Positions 1 to 8,285 of a stretch of 64,000 nucleotides of DNA are shown piece after piece. The position numbers and the translations under genes were made by a program. The stretch lies in assembly GCA_015709315.1 (NCBI GenBank), contig JACCQI010000002.1, forward strand, positions 119,530-183,529. Reading direction: 5' to 3'. Position 1 is the first letter of the stretch. Each line of letters begins with the position of its first letter. The notes below the pieces were generated by a model. It saw only the letters and a list, made by a program, of their open reading frames with translations. It ran no database searches and had not been told where the DNA came from. The stretch comes from Desulfovibrionaceae bacterium. Its GTDB lineage: Bacteria > Desulfobacterota > Desulfovibrionia > Desulfovibrionales > Desulfovibrionaceae.

Positions 1-433
1 GGGCTATGGTCGTCAGCCGGGGATTGAGGGCCATGGTGGCCAGCTCGAACCGGACCTGGTCGTTGCCCTTGCCGGTGGCGCCATGGGCCACGGCCTGGGC
101 GCCCTCCATCTCGGCGATCTCGACCATGCGCTTGGAGATCAGCGGCCGGGCGATGGCCGTGCCGAGCAGGTAGCGCCCCTCGTACAGGGCGTTGGCCCGG
201 AACATGGGGAACACGTAATCGCGCACGAATTCCTCGCGCAGGTCCTCGACGTACGCCTTGACCGCGCCGGTGGACAGCGCCTTGTCTTCGATGCCGTCCA
301 TCTCCTCGCCCTGGCCGAGGTCGGCGGTCATGGTGACCACGTCGCACTTATAGTTGTTCTTGATCCACTTGAGTATGATGGAGGTGTCCAGCCCGCCGGA
401 GTAGGCCAGCACGACCTTGTCGATTTTCTGCAT
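1..433 (-). CDS. argG: Argininosuccinate synthase, N-terminal part (runs off window)
   Basis: ATP-dependent condensation of citrulline and aspartate to argininosuccinate, the penultimate step of arginine synthesis in the cytoplasm. The reverse strand reads [19 protein letters not shown]..., with the N-type ATP pyrophosphatase P-loop AYSGGLDTS near residues 9-17. It continues in family-typical sequence ([16 protein letters not shown]) to the window edge, so only about 144 residues are visible. The ATG at 431-433 is preceded by GAGGAAT at good spacing. It lies 28 nt downstream of argF on the same strand, so the two are probably cotranscribed. It is absent from the ORF track because it has no stop inside the window. 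Confidence 0.95.
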   Translation of the reverse strand, partial: MQKIDKVVLAYSGGLDTSIILKWIKNNYKCDVVTMTADLGQGEEMDGIEDKALSTGAVKAYVEDLREEFVRDYVFPMFRANALYEGRYLLGTAIARPLISKRMVEIAEMEGAQAVAHGATGKGNDQVRFELATMALNPRLTTIA

Positions 434-461
434 ATCTTGATTCCTCGCTGCTTGGCTCGGC

Positions 462-1361
462 TTAGGTGTAAATCCATTCCAGAATGGCCTTCTGCATGTG
501 CAGCCGGTTCTCGGCCTGATCCCAGACGATGGAGGCCGGGGATTCGAACACGGCCTCGGAAACCTCCTCGCCGCGATGAACGGGCAGGCAGTGCATGAAC
601 TTGGCGTCCGGGGCCGCCTTGGCCATGAGCGCCTCATCGACCATGTAGTCGGCAAAGGCGGCTTCGCGCTTCTTCTGCTCCTCTTCCTGGCCCATGGACG
701 CCCACACGTCGGTATTGACGTAGTGCGCGCCGGCCACGGCCCTGGCCGGGTCGCGAACCAATGTCACCCTGGCACCGGCGTTGACGCCCGCGTCCAGGAT
801 GGCCGGATCGGGATCGTATCCCTCGGGGCAGGCCAGCATCAGTTCGTAGCCGAAAGTCGCCGAACCGTTGATGAAGGAATGGGCCATATTGTTGCCGTCG
901 CCCACCCAGGCCACCTTGAGTTCGGCCAGATTCGGAGTGCGCTCGTACATGGTGAGCATGTCCGCCATGATCTGGCAGGGATGGAATTCGTCGGTCAGCG
1001 CGTTGACCACCGGGATGTCGCCATATTCGACCAGGGTTTCGAGCTTCTCCTGCCCGAAGGTCCGCACAATGAGGCCGTCGGCGTAGCGCGACAGCACGCG
1101 GGCCGTGTCCTTGAGCGGCTCGCTGCGCCCCAGTTGGGAATCGCGGGCCGCGATGAAGACCGGGTCGCCGCCGAGCTGGCGCACGCCCACCTCAAAGGAA
1201 ACACGGGTCCGTGTGGACGCCTTCTCGAAAATCAGCAACAGGGTTTTTCCGGCCAGGAGATCGGTCCTGATGCCGTTGTCCTTCATCTCCTTGGCCCTTG
1301 CCAGGACCTGCCGGGCTTCATCCTTGGGCATGTCCGATATGGTCAAAAAATGCTTGGGCAT
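462..1361 (-). CDS. argF: Ornithine carbamoyltransferase
   Basis: Transfers the carbamoyl group from carbamoyl phosphate to ornithine to give citrulline, which feeds the adjacent argG product. The 299-residue length is normal for the family. The carbamoyl-phosphate motif STRTR is at residues 49-53, HPCQ at 127-130 and the ornithine-side HCLP at 257-260, so all catalytic signatures are intact. A GGAG lies about 10 nt before the ATG. It is first in an argF-argG pair; the 124-bp AT-richer gap upstream probably holds the promoter, but no clear operator was recognised. The 299-aa plus-strand ORF over the same bases is an antisense shadow. Confidence 0.97.
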   Translation of the reverse strand: MPKHFLTISDMPKDEARQVLARAKEMKDNGIRTDLLAGKTLLLIFEKASTRTRVSFEVGVRQLGGDPVFIAARDSQLGRSEPLKDTARVLSRYADGLIVRTFGQEKLETLVEYGDIPVVNALTDEFHPCQIMADMLTMYERTPNLAELKVAWVGDGNNMAHSFINGSATFGYELMLACPEGYDPDPAILDAGVNAGARVTLVRDPARAVAGAHYVNTDVWASMGQEEEQKKREAAFADYMVDEALMAKAAPDAKFMHCLPVHRGEEVSEAVFESPASIVWDQAENRLHMQKAILEWIYT

Positions 1362-1485
1362 CGTCTGCTTACTCCATCAATAATAATGCCGGATTGAACG
1401 AAAGAGAGAAATCCTGGCCCATATTGATATGAATGTAAAGAAATTTGGCCGACCAAAACGGCGGCGTATAAAGCGGGACGGGCGA

Positions 1486-2643
1486 TCAGGGCTCCATGCT
1501 GCCGATATACATGACGCCGCCGAATTTCAGGCGGCGGATGACCAGCGGCTTGATGGAATCCCCGTTCTGGTCGAACTGGATGGTCCCGGTCACGCCCCTG
1601 TAGCCCGAAGTGGCGGCCAAAGCGTCCCGAATCCGCGCGGGTTCCAGGCTCCCGGCCCTTTCGATGGCTTCCCTGAGCACCATGAAACTGTCGTAGCACA
1701 GGGCTATCGAATCCTCTGGCATGGGGCCGACCCGTTTCTCGAACAGATCGACGAATGACCTGGACTCGGGGGTATCGACCCACCGGCTCCAATGGCCGGA
1801 ATAATAGATGCCGTCGGCCTTGGACCCGATGTAGTCGTACATCCTGACGCCGATGCCGTCCCCGCTGACCAGCGCGGACCGGAGGCCGTACCCCCTCGCC
1901 CGGCCGAACAATTCGGACACGTCGGCGAACCCGCCCGGCACGAACAGGACATCCGGCTTGTGCCGCGCCGCCTCGCGCAGGAGGGAATCGGCGTTCAGGG
2001 ATTCGGCCTCGTACTCCCCGCGCCAGACCACCCTGCCGCCCCGCTGCCGGAAGGCAACAGAGAACACCTCGGCCAGCCCCTTGCTGTAGGTCCGGCCCAT
2101 GTCCACCAGGACCACGGCGGTTTCGGCGTTGAGGTTCTCACGGACGAAACGGGCCAAGCCGCTCCCCTGGAAGGAATCCGTGAAGCAGATGCGAAAAATG
2201 AAGTCGCCCACCCGGGTCACCGCTTCGTTGGTGGACATGTGCGAAATCATCGGGATTTGGGCCTGCTGGAGAACCTCGGCCAGGGCCAGGGAATGGGCAC
2301 TCCAGTTGCACCCGACCACGGCCACGGCCCCCGCCTCCACAGCCTGCCGCCCGGCTTCGGCGCTGCCCTCGGGGGTGCCTTGGTTATCGAATTCCAGCAG
2401 CCGGACCGGACGCCCGAGGATGCCGCCCTGCTCGTTGATGCGGGCCACGGCGAACCGCGCCCCGTCGAAGGACACCACGTTGGACGCCCCGGCCTTGCCG
2501 GTCTTGGCCGTGATCATGGCCAGCAGGACCTCGTCCGCCGCCCGCACCAGGGATCCGGACGCGGACAAAAAGGCCGCGCACAGCACCAGGCACAGCCATC
2601 GTGCGGCCACCTGCAATCCTGAACCAATGGGGGCTTCAGGCAT
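1486..2643 (-). CDS. ABC transporter periplasmic ligand-binding protein (LivK/branched-chain amino acid type)
   Basis: Periplasmic receptor with the type I binding-protein fold (Peripla_BP_6 family). The N-terminus has a hydrophobic stretch ending SGSLVRAADEV, consistent with a signal peptide cleaved near residue 35. It is followed by family features such as VVSFDGARFAVARINEQGG and GVTGTIQFDQNGDS near the C-terminus. At 385 residues the length fits. No permease or ATPase genes adjoin it, so it is an orphan receptor, and the ligand cannot be assigned (amino acids or amides are typical). It could equally serve a sensor. The start follows the ORF track; the first 15 residues before the hydrophobic core make a slightly later start possible. 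Confidence 0.85.
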   Translation of the reverse strand: MPEAPIGSGLQVAARWLCLVLCAAFLSASGSLVRAADEVLLAMITAKTGKAGASNVVSFDGARFAVARINEQGGILGRPVRLLEFDNQGTPEGSAEAGRQAVEAGAVAVVGCNWSAHSLALAEVLQQAQIPMISHMSTNEAVTRVGDFIFRICFTDSFQGSGLARFVRENLNAETAVVLVDMGRTYSKGLAEVFSVAFRQRGGRVVWRGEYEAESLNADSLLREAARHKPDVLFVPGGFADVSELFGRARGYGLRSALVSGDGIGVRMYDYIGSKADGIYYSGHWSRWVDTPESRSFVDLFEKRVGPMPEDSIALCYDSFMVLREAIERAGSLEPARIRDALAATSGYRGVTGTIQFDQNGDSIKPLVIRRLKFGGVMYIGSMEP

Positions 2644-2755
2644 ACCACGCTCCAGCTTATATAGACAACGGGATAATCACCACGTGATCATATATAAAAC
2701 CGGACAGGAATCAAGCCTCTTATTGAACGGATGGGAAACGGCGGGAAGACGGCCG

Positions 2756-3208
2756 TCAGGCGGCGGTTTCCAGGACCGCCCTGTCCACGGCGGCGTCGGT
2801 CAGGTCGAACATGGCCGCACCGTGGTCGTGCCCGGCCAGATGGAGGATGCCGTGGGCCAGCAGGCGGGCCAGATGGGCCACGGGTTCCTGCCCGTAGAGC
2901 GCGGTCTCGCGGGCCAGGGTGTCCACGGACAGGACGAGTTCGCCCAGGTCGCCGCCCTCCTCGTCCGAGGCAGGACCCGCGCCGCCGTCCCCGGCCGGGA
3001 AGCTCAAGACGTTGGTGGGTCCGGTGCGGCCGAGGAATTCCGCGTTGACCGCCGCGATGTCCCTGTCGTCGGCAAGGGTCAGGGCAAAGGTGCGCCCGGA
3101 AAGGCCCAAGGCGTCCAGCAAGATGGCGCAGAGCGCGGACATCTCCCTGCGCGACAGGGGAAAACGGGGGTCGAGCCGGGTGGCGTTGACGATTCTCACT
3201 GCATCCAT
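2756..3208 (-). CDS. ybeY: Endoribonuclease YbeY (16S rRNA maturation)
   Basis: Single-strand-specific metallo-endoribonuclease involved in 16S rRNA 3'-end maturation and ribosome quality control. The zinc-binding signature HGILHLAGHDH is at residues 119-129, and the family motif NAEFLGRTGPTNVLSFP precedes it. The 150-residue length is typical. An acidic and Gly-rich insertion around residues 73-88 (GDGGAGPASDEEGGD) is a minor oddity. It starts 2 nt after the stop of the PhoH-like gene, the classic ybeZ-ybeY order, so translational coupling is likely. Confidence 0.95.
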   Translation of the reverse strand: MDAVRIVNATRLDPRFPLSRREMSALCAILLDALGLSGRTFALTLADDRDIAAVNAEFLGRTGPTNVLSFPAGDGGAGPASDEEGGDLGELVLSVDTLARETALYGQEPVAHLARLLAHGILHLAGHDHGAAMFDLTDAAVDRAVLETAA

Positions 3209-3210
3209 GG

Positions 3211-4185
3211 CTAGTTGCCGCCCGCCTCGTGCCGGTCGTAGGCCTTGACGATGCGGCCCACCAGGGGATGGCGGATGACGTCGTTCTCGTCAAAGGCGAC
3301 GAACCGGATACCGTCGGTGCCCTCCAGGATGGACCGGGCGTGCAGCAGGCCGGACCGGGCCTGGCTGGGCAGGTCGATCTGGGTGACGTCGCCGGTGACC
3401 ACGGCCTTGGAGCCGAAGCCCAGCCGGGTCAGGAACATCTTCATCTGCTCGGGCGTGGTGTTCTGGGCCTCGTCCAGAATGATGAAGGAATCGTTGAGGG
3501 TCCGGCCGCGCATGAAGGCCAGCGGAGCCACCTCGATGACGCCGGTTTCCTGGTAGTCCTGCACCTTGGTGAAATCGAGCATGTCGTGCAGGGCGTCGTA
3601 CAGGGGCCGCAGGTAGGGATTGATCTTTTCCGCCAGGTCGCCGGGGAGAAAGCCGAGCTTCTCGCCCGCCTCCACGGCCGGGCGGGTGAGCACGATGCGC
3701 TTGACCTCGCGCCGGACCATCGCGCCCACGGCCATGGCCACGGCCAGGTAGGTCTTGCCCGTGCCCGCCGGGCCGATGCCGAACGTCAAATCCGACTCGC
3801 GGATGGCGTCCAGGTACGTGCGCTGGTTGACGGTCTTGGGCGACACGGTGCGCTTGCCCGAGGTGGCGTACACGTCGCCCTTGAAGATTTCGTCCACGTC
3901 GGCGGACGGGGTCCGTTCCAGAATGCGGCAGGCGAAATCCACGTCCTGGGGCTGCACGTTCCTGCCCTTCTTGAGCATGGCATAGAGCTGGGAAAGGACC
4001 TGGGCGGCCAAGCCGGACTTCGGCCCGTCCCCTTCGGGGGCGTTGATGGTCACGGTGCTGCCCCGGCTTTCGATGCCCAGGCCGAGCCGCTCGCCCAGCA
4101 GCTTCAGGTGCTGGTTCTGCGGTCCGAAAAGCTGACTGGCCAGATGGCCGTCGTCGAATTCAAGCTTGGTGGCGGACAGTTTCAT
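3211..4185 (-). CDS. ybeZ: PhoH-like ATPase (YbeZ)
   Basis: Cytoplasmic P-loop NTPase/RNA helicase-like protein that acts with YbeY in RNA processing. Walker A GPAGTGKT is at residues 138-145, Walker [10 protein letters not shown] lies about 100 residues later, and [12 protein letters not shown] follows; these are the hallmarks of the PhoH domain. The N-terminal 110 residues form the family's KH-like region. At 324 residues the length is normal. GGAGGAAATG gives a strong ribosome binding site. It lies 9 nt downstream of the ABC permease gene, so it may be the distal part of the transporter operon as well as coupled to ybeY. Confidence 0.95.
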   Translation of the reverse strand: MKLSATKLEFDDGHLASQLFGPQNQHLKLLGERLGLGIESRGSTVTINAPEGDGPKSGLAAQVLSQLYAMLKKGRNVQPQDVDFACRILERTPSADVDEIFKGDVYATSGKRTVSPKTVNQRTYLDAIRESDLTFGIGPAGTGKTYLAVAMAVGAMVRREVKRIVLTRPAVEAGEKLGFLPGDLAEKINPYLRPLYDALHDMLDFTKVQDYQETGVIEVAPLAFMRGRTLNDSFIILDEAQNTTPEQMKMFLTRLGFGSKAVVTGDVTQIDLPSQARSGLLHARSILEGTDGIRFVAFDENDVIRHPLVGRIVKAYDRHEAGGN

Positions 4186-4194
4186 TTCCTCCGG

Positions 4195-4959
4195 TTAGCC
4201 CTTGGAGCGCAGGAACATCCATTTGCACGCCCTGCGCTCAAGGATATTGGCGACCTCGTAGAGGGCCGCGCCCATGATGGACATGCCCAGGATGCCCGTG
4301 AACATGGTCAGGTAATCCATAGCCCCCCAGGCGTCCATGATCATATACCCCAGGCCGCGGGTTGTGGCAAAGGACTCCACGAAAAAGAGCACGGCCACGG
4401 ACACGCCCGTTCCCAGCCTGAGCGCCGTGAACCCGTGCGGCAGGGCCGCGGGCAGCAGGACCTCGCGCAGCACGTCCGTGCGCGAGCCGCCGAGCGACCG
4501 GACCGAATCGAAATACTTGGGGTGGATGGAGCGCACCCCGTCCCTGGTGGTGACCAGAATCTGGTAGCCCAGGATGAGCGCGATCATCACGATCTTGGAC
4601 CCGTCGCCCAGGCCGAGCAGAAGCAGGAAGACCGGCAGGAGCACGATCTTGGGCACCGGGTAGGTCAGGAACACGAAGGGGGCCAGGACCGCGTCCACCC
4701 GCTTCATGAAGCCCATGACCAGCCCCAGGGGAAAGGCCGTGATCCAGGCGAGGGCCATGCCCGCCGTGGCCCGCCAGGCGCTGGCCATGAAGTGCTCCCA
4801 GAACCTGCCGGTCGTCATGGCCCGGGCAAGGGCGGCCACGGCGTCCTCGGGGTGCGGCAGGATGACGCCGCCCAGCGCCAGGGCCGCCGCCTTCCACAAC
4901 AGCCCCATGACCAGGATCACCGCCCCGTACCGGAGGACCGACTTGAAAAAGCCTACCAT
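4195..4959 (-). CDS. ABC transporter permease (NitT/TauT/SsuC type)
   Basis: Inner-membrane permease of a nitrate/taurine/sulfonate-type importer. The 254-residue product starts MVGFFKSVLRYGAV and has about six hydrophobic helices. The EAA-loop region (DSVRSLGGSRTDVLREVLLPAALP) contacts the ATPase. The ORF track extends it to 414 residues, but the extra N-terminus is a shadow of the ATPase gene in another frame. The ATG at 4957-4959 overlaps the ATPase stop by 7 nt, which implies translational coupling. With the two genes upstream it makes a complete importer; the substrate is unknown. Confidence 0.9.
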   Translation of the reverse strand: MVGFFKSVLRYGAVILVMGLLWKAAALALGGVILPHPEDAVAALARAMTTGRFWEHFMASAWRATAGMALAWITAFPLGLVMGFMKRVDAVLAPFVFLTYPVPKIVLLPVFLLLLGLGDGSKIVMIALILGYQILVTTRDGVRSIHPKYFDSVRSLGGSRTDVLREVLLPAALPHGFTALRLGTGVSVAVLFFVESFATTRGLGYMIMDAWGAMDYLTMFTGILGMSIMGAALYEVANILERRACKWMFLRSKG

Positions 4960-5687
4960 ACGTCCTCCACGGTGTGCCGAATGTCCTTGAGCAGGGAAAA
5001 ACACGCCTCGGTGTCGCGGATGTTGGCGTCGCCGAAGCCGGGATTGTCGAAGAACGCCACCGGATGGGCCGGACGGCCGGACATGACCATGATCCGCTTG
5101 CCGAGCATGACCGCCTCCTCCAGGGAGTGGGTCACCAGCACGTAGGGAATCCGGCGCTTGCGCCAGACGTCGAGCAGGGTGCGCTGCAATTGCTCGCGGG
5201 TCAGGGCGTCCAGGGAGGAGAACGGCTCGTCCAGCAGCATCAGCCGGGGGCTGGTGACAAAGGCGCGGGCGATGGCCACCCGCTGCTGCTCGCCGCCGCT
5301 CAGGTTGGCGGGATAGTCCAGGTCCCGGCCGGTGATGCCCAACTCGGCGAGCTGGGCGCGGGCCTTTTCCCGACGCTCGGCCCGGCCCGTGCCGTGCAGT
5401 TTCAGACCCAGGGCCACGTTGTCGATGACCGTGCGCCACGGCAGCAGGCCGTAGTCCTGGAGAATGATCGAGATGTCCGGGGTCGGCCGGGTCACGGACG
5501 CGCCCCTGAGCAACACCCGCCCGGCGTCGGGCGAGGACAGGCCGCCCAGCAGGTAGAGCAGCGAGGTCTTGCCGCAGCCGGACGGGCCGACCACGGCCAG
5601 AGTCTCCTCTTGCCCCAGGTCAAAGGATACGTCCTCGAGCACGGCCTTGCCGCCATAGGACTTGTACAGGAATTCGGCGGTCAGCAT
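4953..5687 (-). CDS. ABC transporter ATP-binding protein (SsuB/TauB type)
   Basis: ATPase that powers the NitT/TauT-type importer encoded by its neighbours. Walker A GPSGCGKTS is near residue 34, the signature LSGGEQQRVAIARAF near 129-143, Walker B LMLLDEPFSSLD near 150, and the switch histidine in VTHSLEEAV. The 244-residue length is normal. It starts 3 nt after the binding-protein stop and overlaps the permease start, so the three form a tight operon. Nothing in the sequence fixes the substrate. Confidence 0.93.
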   Translation of the reverse strand: MLTAEFLYKSYGGKAVLEDVSFDLGQEETLAVVGPSGCGKTSLLYLLGGLSSPDAGRVLLRGASVTRPTPDISIILQDYGLLPWRTVIDNVALGLKLHGTGRAERREKARAQLAELGITGRDLDYPANLSGGEQQRVAIARAFVTSPRLMLLDEPFSSLDALTREQLQRTLLDVWRKRRIPYVLVTHSLEEAVMLGKRIMVMSGRPAHPVAFFDNPGFGDANIRDTEACFSLLKDIRHTVEDVW

Positions 5688-5690
5688 CGG

Positions 5691-6617
5691 CTAGGGCGCG
5701 ATCGGGGACAGGGCCACGGTGTCGGGTACCCGGGTCTTGAGCAATCCCTTGGCCAACATCCAGTCCTGGACCTCGGCCAGTTCGGCGGCGGAGGGAAGGT
5801 CGGCCATGGGATAGGGGTAAATCGGGAAATCCGCCACCAGCGGCTTGGGAATCCGGCCGGTCTCGGCCATGAGCGAACGGTACGCCTCGGGGTTCTCCCT
5901 GATCCGGGCGACCGCCTCCTCGTAGGCCGCCACGAAACGCAGGTAGTCCCTGCCGCTGTTGGCAAAATACTTCTCGTGCAAACAGAGCACGGTCAGCGGG
6001 ATGTCCAGGTTCTCGGCCGTGGCCAGAGTCGCCCCGCCCTTGAGCCGGGCCAGGGACAGAAGCGGCTCGGGCAGGAGCGCGCAGTCGATCTGGTTGGTCA
6101 AAAGCATCTGAAGCCGGATGGGCAGCTTCTTGATTTCAACCTGCTCGAAATGGCCGCGTTCCACGCCGAGGCTGTCCGTCATCTTATCGGCCAGGAATTC
6201 CATGACCGTGGACCTGGACAGGCCGAACTTGCCGCCCTTCACGCCCGCCAGATCCTTGTTGCGGTTCTCCGGGGAGAGCGCGAAGCCGAACATGGGATAG
6301 CCGGGCGTGGTCCGCCAGGAAGTCAGGGCGATCCGCATGGGCACGTTGCGGCTGATGAGCAGGTAGGTGGCCACAAGGTCGCCGAAATAGCCGTCGATCT
6401 GGCCGGCCTGCATGGCCGTGTCCCGTTCCAGGGCGGACATGAACTTGACCAGTTCCACGTCCAGGCCGTGCTTCTCGAACAGCCCGTCCCGGGCGGCCGC
6501 CTGAAGCGGCAGGGTGTCGAGCACGGGCAGGACGCCGAAGCGCATGGGCGTGCTTCCAGCCATGGCCGTGGAGCTGAAGATGAGAACGAGCGATATGGAA
6601 AGAATGATCTTTTTCAT
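5691..6617 (-). CDS. ABC transporter substrate-binding protein (NMT1/SsuA-like)
   Basis: Periplasmic receptor for the importer encoded immediately downstream. The N-terminus MKKIILSISLVLIFSSTAMAG is a clear signal peptide. The mature part has the type II NMT1/THI5-like fold features (PLQAAARDGLFEKHGLDVELV, AGQIDGYFGDL). The family carries nitrate, sulfonates, taurine, pyrimidine precursors or aromatic carboxylates, and none can be chosen here. It is the first gene of the binding protein-ATPase-permease trio, followed by phoH-like and ybeY with very small gaps. The promoter must lie in the 74-bp gap after the efflux permease or farther upstream. Confidence 0.9.
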   Translation of the reverse strand: MKKIILSISLVLIFSSTAMAGSTPMRFGVLPVLDTLPLQAAARDGLFEKHGLDVELVKFMSALERDTAMQAGQIDGYFGDLVATYLLISRNVPMRIALTSWRTTPGYPMFGFALSPENRNKDLAGVKGGKFGLSRSTVMEFLADKMTDSLGVERGHFEQVEIKKLPIRLQMLLTNQIDCALLPEPLLSLARLKGGATLATAENLDIPLTVLCLHEKYFANSGRDYLRFVAAYEEAVARIRENPEAYRSLMAETGRIPKPLVADFPIYPYPMADLPSAAELAEVQDWMLAKGLLKTRVPDTVALSPIAP

Positions 6618-6691
6618 TGTATGATTCCCCTTGCATGTAATCTCCCGCTTCTATCACGGGCCAAAGGGAAAGAAAAGACGGCCGCCTCCGC

Positions 6692-7744
6692 TTATTCGTG
6701 ACTGTGGGGGCGCAGGCTGCTCAAGGCCACCAGGCCCAGAACCGCAACGGCCGAGGCCACTCCCGCCCAGTGGGGCAAGAGTTCGTCCACCTCGGCGGCA
6801 ACGGCCCGGATGTCCAGGCCGAGCGCCGCGTACACCCGGTCCGTGGCAAAGGCCAGGACGAGGGACGCGACCACGATGGCGGCCACGTACAGCCCGGCCG
6901 CCCGCTTGCCCAGCGTCTTGAGCATGACCGTGATGGTCGCGCCGTTGGTGGCCGGACCGGCCAGCAGGAAGACCAGGGCCGCGCCGGGCGACAACCCCTT
7001 GAGCAGCAGCGAGGCCGCGATGGGCGTGGAGGCCGTGGCGCAGACGTAGAGCGGCAGGGCCACCACCAGCATGACCAGGTAGGAGAGGAAGCCGGTCCCC
7101 GCGTACCCGTCCAGGGCGTCGGCCGGGACCAGTGCGGAGATGATGCCCGCGATGATCACGCCGACCAGCAGCCAACGGCCGATGTCGCCGATCATCTCGC
7201 CGAAGGCGTGTTGCATGCCGAAACGGAACCGGGCCGCGAATCCCTTTGGGGAGGCGGGTTCGCATCCAGCGCCGCAACCGCAGCCGCCCGCCGCGCAGAC
7301 GTCGCCCACCGCAGACAGGGAATCGTCTCCGTCCGGGAAGGAGTTGACCAGCAAACCGGCGAACATGGCCGTCAGCGTGGCCGCGACCGGCCGGATAACG
7401 GTCATGAGCGGGTCGATGAGCGCATAGGTCACGGCCATGGAGTCCACGCCCGTTTCCGGAGTGGCTATCATGAAGGCCGTGGTCGCGCCCTTGCTCGCCC
7501 CCTGTCGCCGCAGCCCCAGCGCCGTGGGCAGCACGCCGCAGGAGCACAGGGGCAGCGGCACGCCCATGACCGCCGCCTTGACCACGGACTTGAAGGAATT
7601 TCCCCCCAGATGGCGGGCCATGGCCGAATCCGGCACAAAACCCTTGAGCAGCCCGGCCACGAAAAATCCGAACAGGACGTAAGGGGACGCCTCAACCAAA
7701 ACGTGCCAGGACTCGGCCGCCACCCGCACCAGCATATCGGTCAT
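6692..7744 (-). CDS. Cu/Zn-type efflux permease (SO_0444/DUF318 family)
   Basis: Predicted inner-membrane metal exporter, 350 residues with about eight hydrophobic helices. Two cysteine features suggest soft-metal handling: PLCSCG at residues 65-70 in a membrane region, and a central loop CAAGGCGCGAGC at 150-161. The motif AGPATNGATI near residue 260 is typical of the permease family, which also includes ArsP-like exporters, so arsenic compounds are an alternative substrate. It lies 83 nt downstream of an ArsR/SmtB-type regulator gene, with a palindromic operator in that gap. This supports metal-inducible expression. Confidence 0.85.
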   Translation of the reverse strand: MTDMLVRVAAESWHVLVEASPYVLFGFFVAGLLKGFVPDSAMARHLGGNSFKSVVKAAVMGVPLPLCSCGVLPTALGLRRQGASKGATTAFMIATPETGVDSMAVTYALIDPLMTVIRPVAATLTAMFAGLLVNSFPDGDDSLSAVGDVCAAGGCGCGAGCEPASPKGFAARFRFGMQHAFGEMIGDIGRWLLVGVIIAGIISALVPADALDGYAGTGFLSYLVMLVVALPLYVCATASTPIAASLLLKGLSPGAALVFLLAGPATNGATITVMLKTLGKRAAGLYVAAIVVASLVLAFATDRVYAALGLDIRAVAAEVDELLPHWAGVASAVAVLGLVALSSLRPHSHE

Positions 7745-7780
7745 CCATCAAACCTCATCGCTTCCCATCAAAGCAACAAT

Positions 7781-7794
7781 TGAATAATTATTCA
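7781..7794. promoter_or_regulatory. SmtB/ArsR-type operator before the efflux permease
   Basis: TGAATAATTATTCA is a perfect 14-bp palindrome in the gap between the regulator stop and the permease start. It closely resembles the TGAACA-type half-sites of SmtB/ZiaR-family operators. A second copy (12 of 14 matching within the same frame of half-sites) lies ahead of the regulator gene. The likely role is regulator binding and local control of the permease. Confidence 0.7.
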
Positions 7795-7827
7795 TGAAAT
7801 AGTCCAAAAAAAATCGGAAGGGGCCGG

Positions 7828-8184
7828 TCAGCCCTCTTCCGAAATATGATCAAGCCCCTGGGAAACCAGGTTGCGGACGTGATCGTCATCGAGTTCGTAA
7901 AACACGTTCTTCCCTTCCTTGCGATACCGGACGAGCTTGGCCGCCCGAAGCAGCCGAAGCTGGTGGGAGATGGCCGACTGGGACATGTCGAGCACCTCGG
8001 CCAGGGCGCAGACGCACAGCTCGCCCACCGACAGGGCATAGAGTATGCGGACTCGGGTATAATCGCCCAGCGCCTTGAAGAGTTCCGCCAGGAAGAGAAA
8101 CTCCCTCTCGGTGAGCATCTTCTCCCGGGCGGCCGCAACGTTTTTGGCGTGCTGGTCGGTATCGCTACAAGCTATGTTGGACAT
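7828..8184 (-). CDS. ArsR/SmtB-family metal-sensing repressor
   Basis: Winged-helix dimeric repressor of 118 residues. The recognition helix region is LDMSQSAISHQLRLLRAA (residues 65-82). Residues D100, H102, H113 and E116 reproduce the spacing of the alpha-5 zinc site of SmtB/CzrA (D-x-H-x10-H-x2-E). ELCVC at 55-59 also offers cysteines near the alpha-3 site. This points to zinc or a similar divalent metal rather than arsenite, although the alpha-3 cysteines leave softer metals possible. It is upstream of the efflux permease on the same strand and has operator-like palindromes on both sides, so autoregulation is expected. Confidence 0.88.
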   Translation of the reverse strand: MSNIACSDTDQHAKNVAAAREKMLTEREFLFLAELFKALGDYTRVRILYALSVGELCVCALAEVLDMSQSAISHQLRLLRAAKLVRYRKEGKNVFYELDDDHVRNLVSQGLDHISEEG

Positions 8185-8197
8185 CCGTTACCTCACA

Positions 8198-8211
8198 TGA
8201 GTAGTTGTTCA
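8198..8211. promoter_or_regulatory. SmtB/ArsR-type operator before the regulator gene
   Basis: TGAGTAGTTGTTCA lies 13 nt upstream of the regulator ATG and just inside the predicted transcription start. It shares outer TGA/TCA halves and most inner bases with the perfect palindrome at 7781-7794. Position and similarity suggest autorepression. Confidence 0.65.
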
Positions 8212-8220
8212 TTTATAATA

Positions 8221-8249
8221 AAAGTACCTCCCATGGACCCGTTTGTCAA
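8221..8249 (-). promoter_or_regulatory. Sigma-70-type promoter of the ArsR/SmtB gene
   Basis: On the minus strand TTGACA (8244-8249) is followed after 17 nt by TACTTT (8221-8226). This places the start near 8214, so the operator at 8198-8211 would block early elongation or polymerase binding. The -35 is perfect and the -10 is weak, as expected for a regulated promoter. Confidence 0.5.
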
Positions 8250-8285
8250 GACCGCTATGGGGCCGGAACCCGCGCTCCCGCCGCA

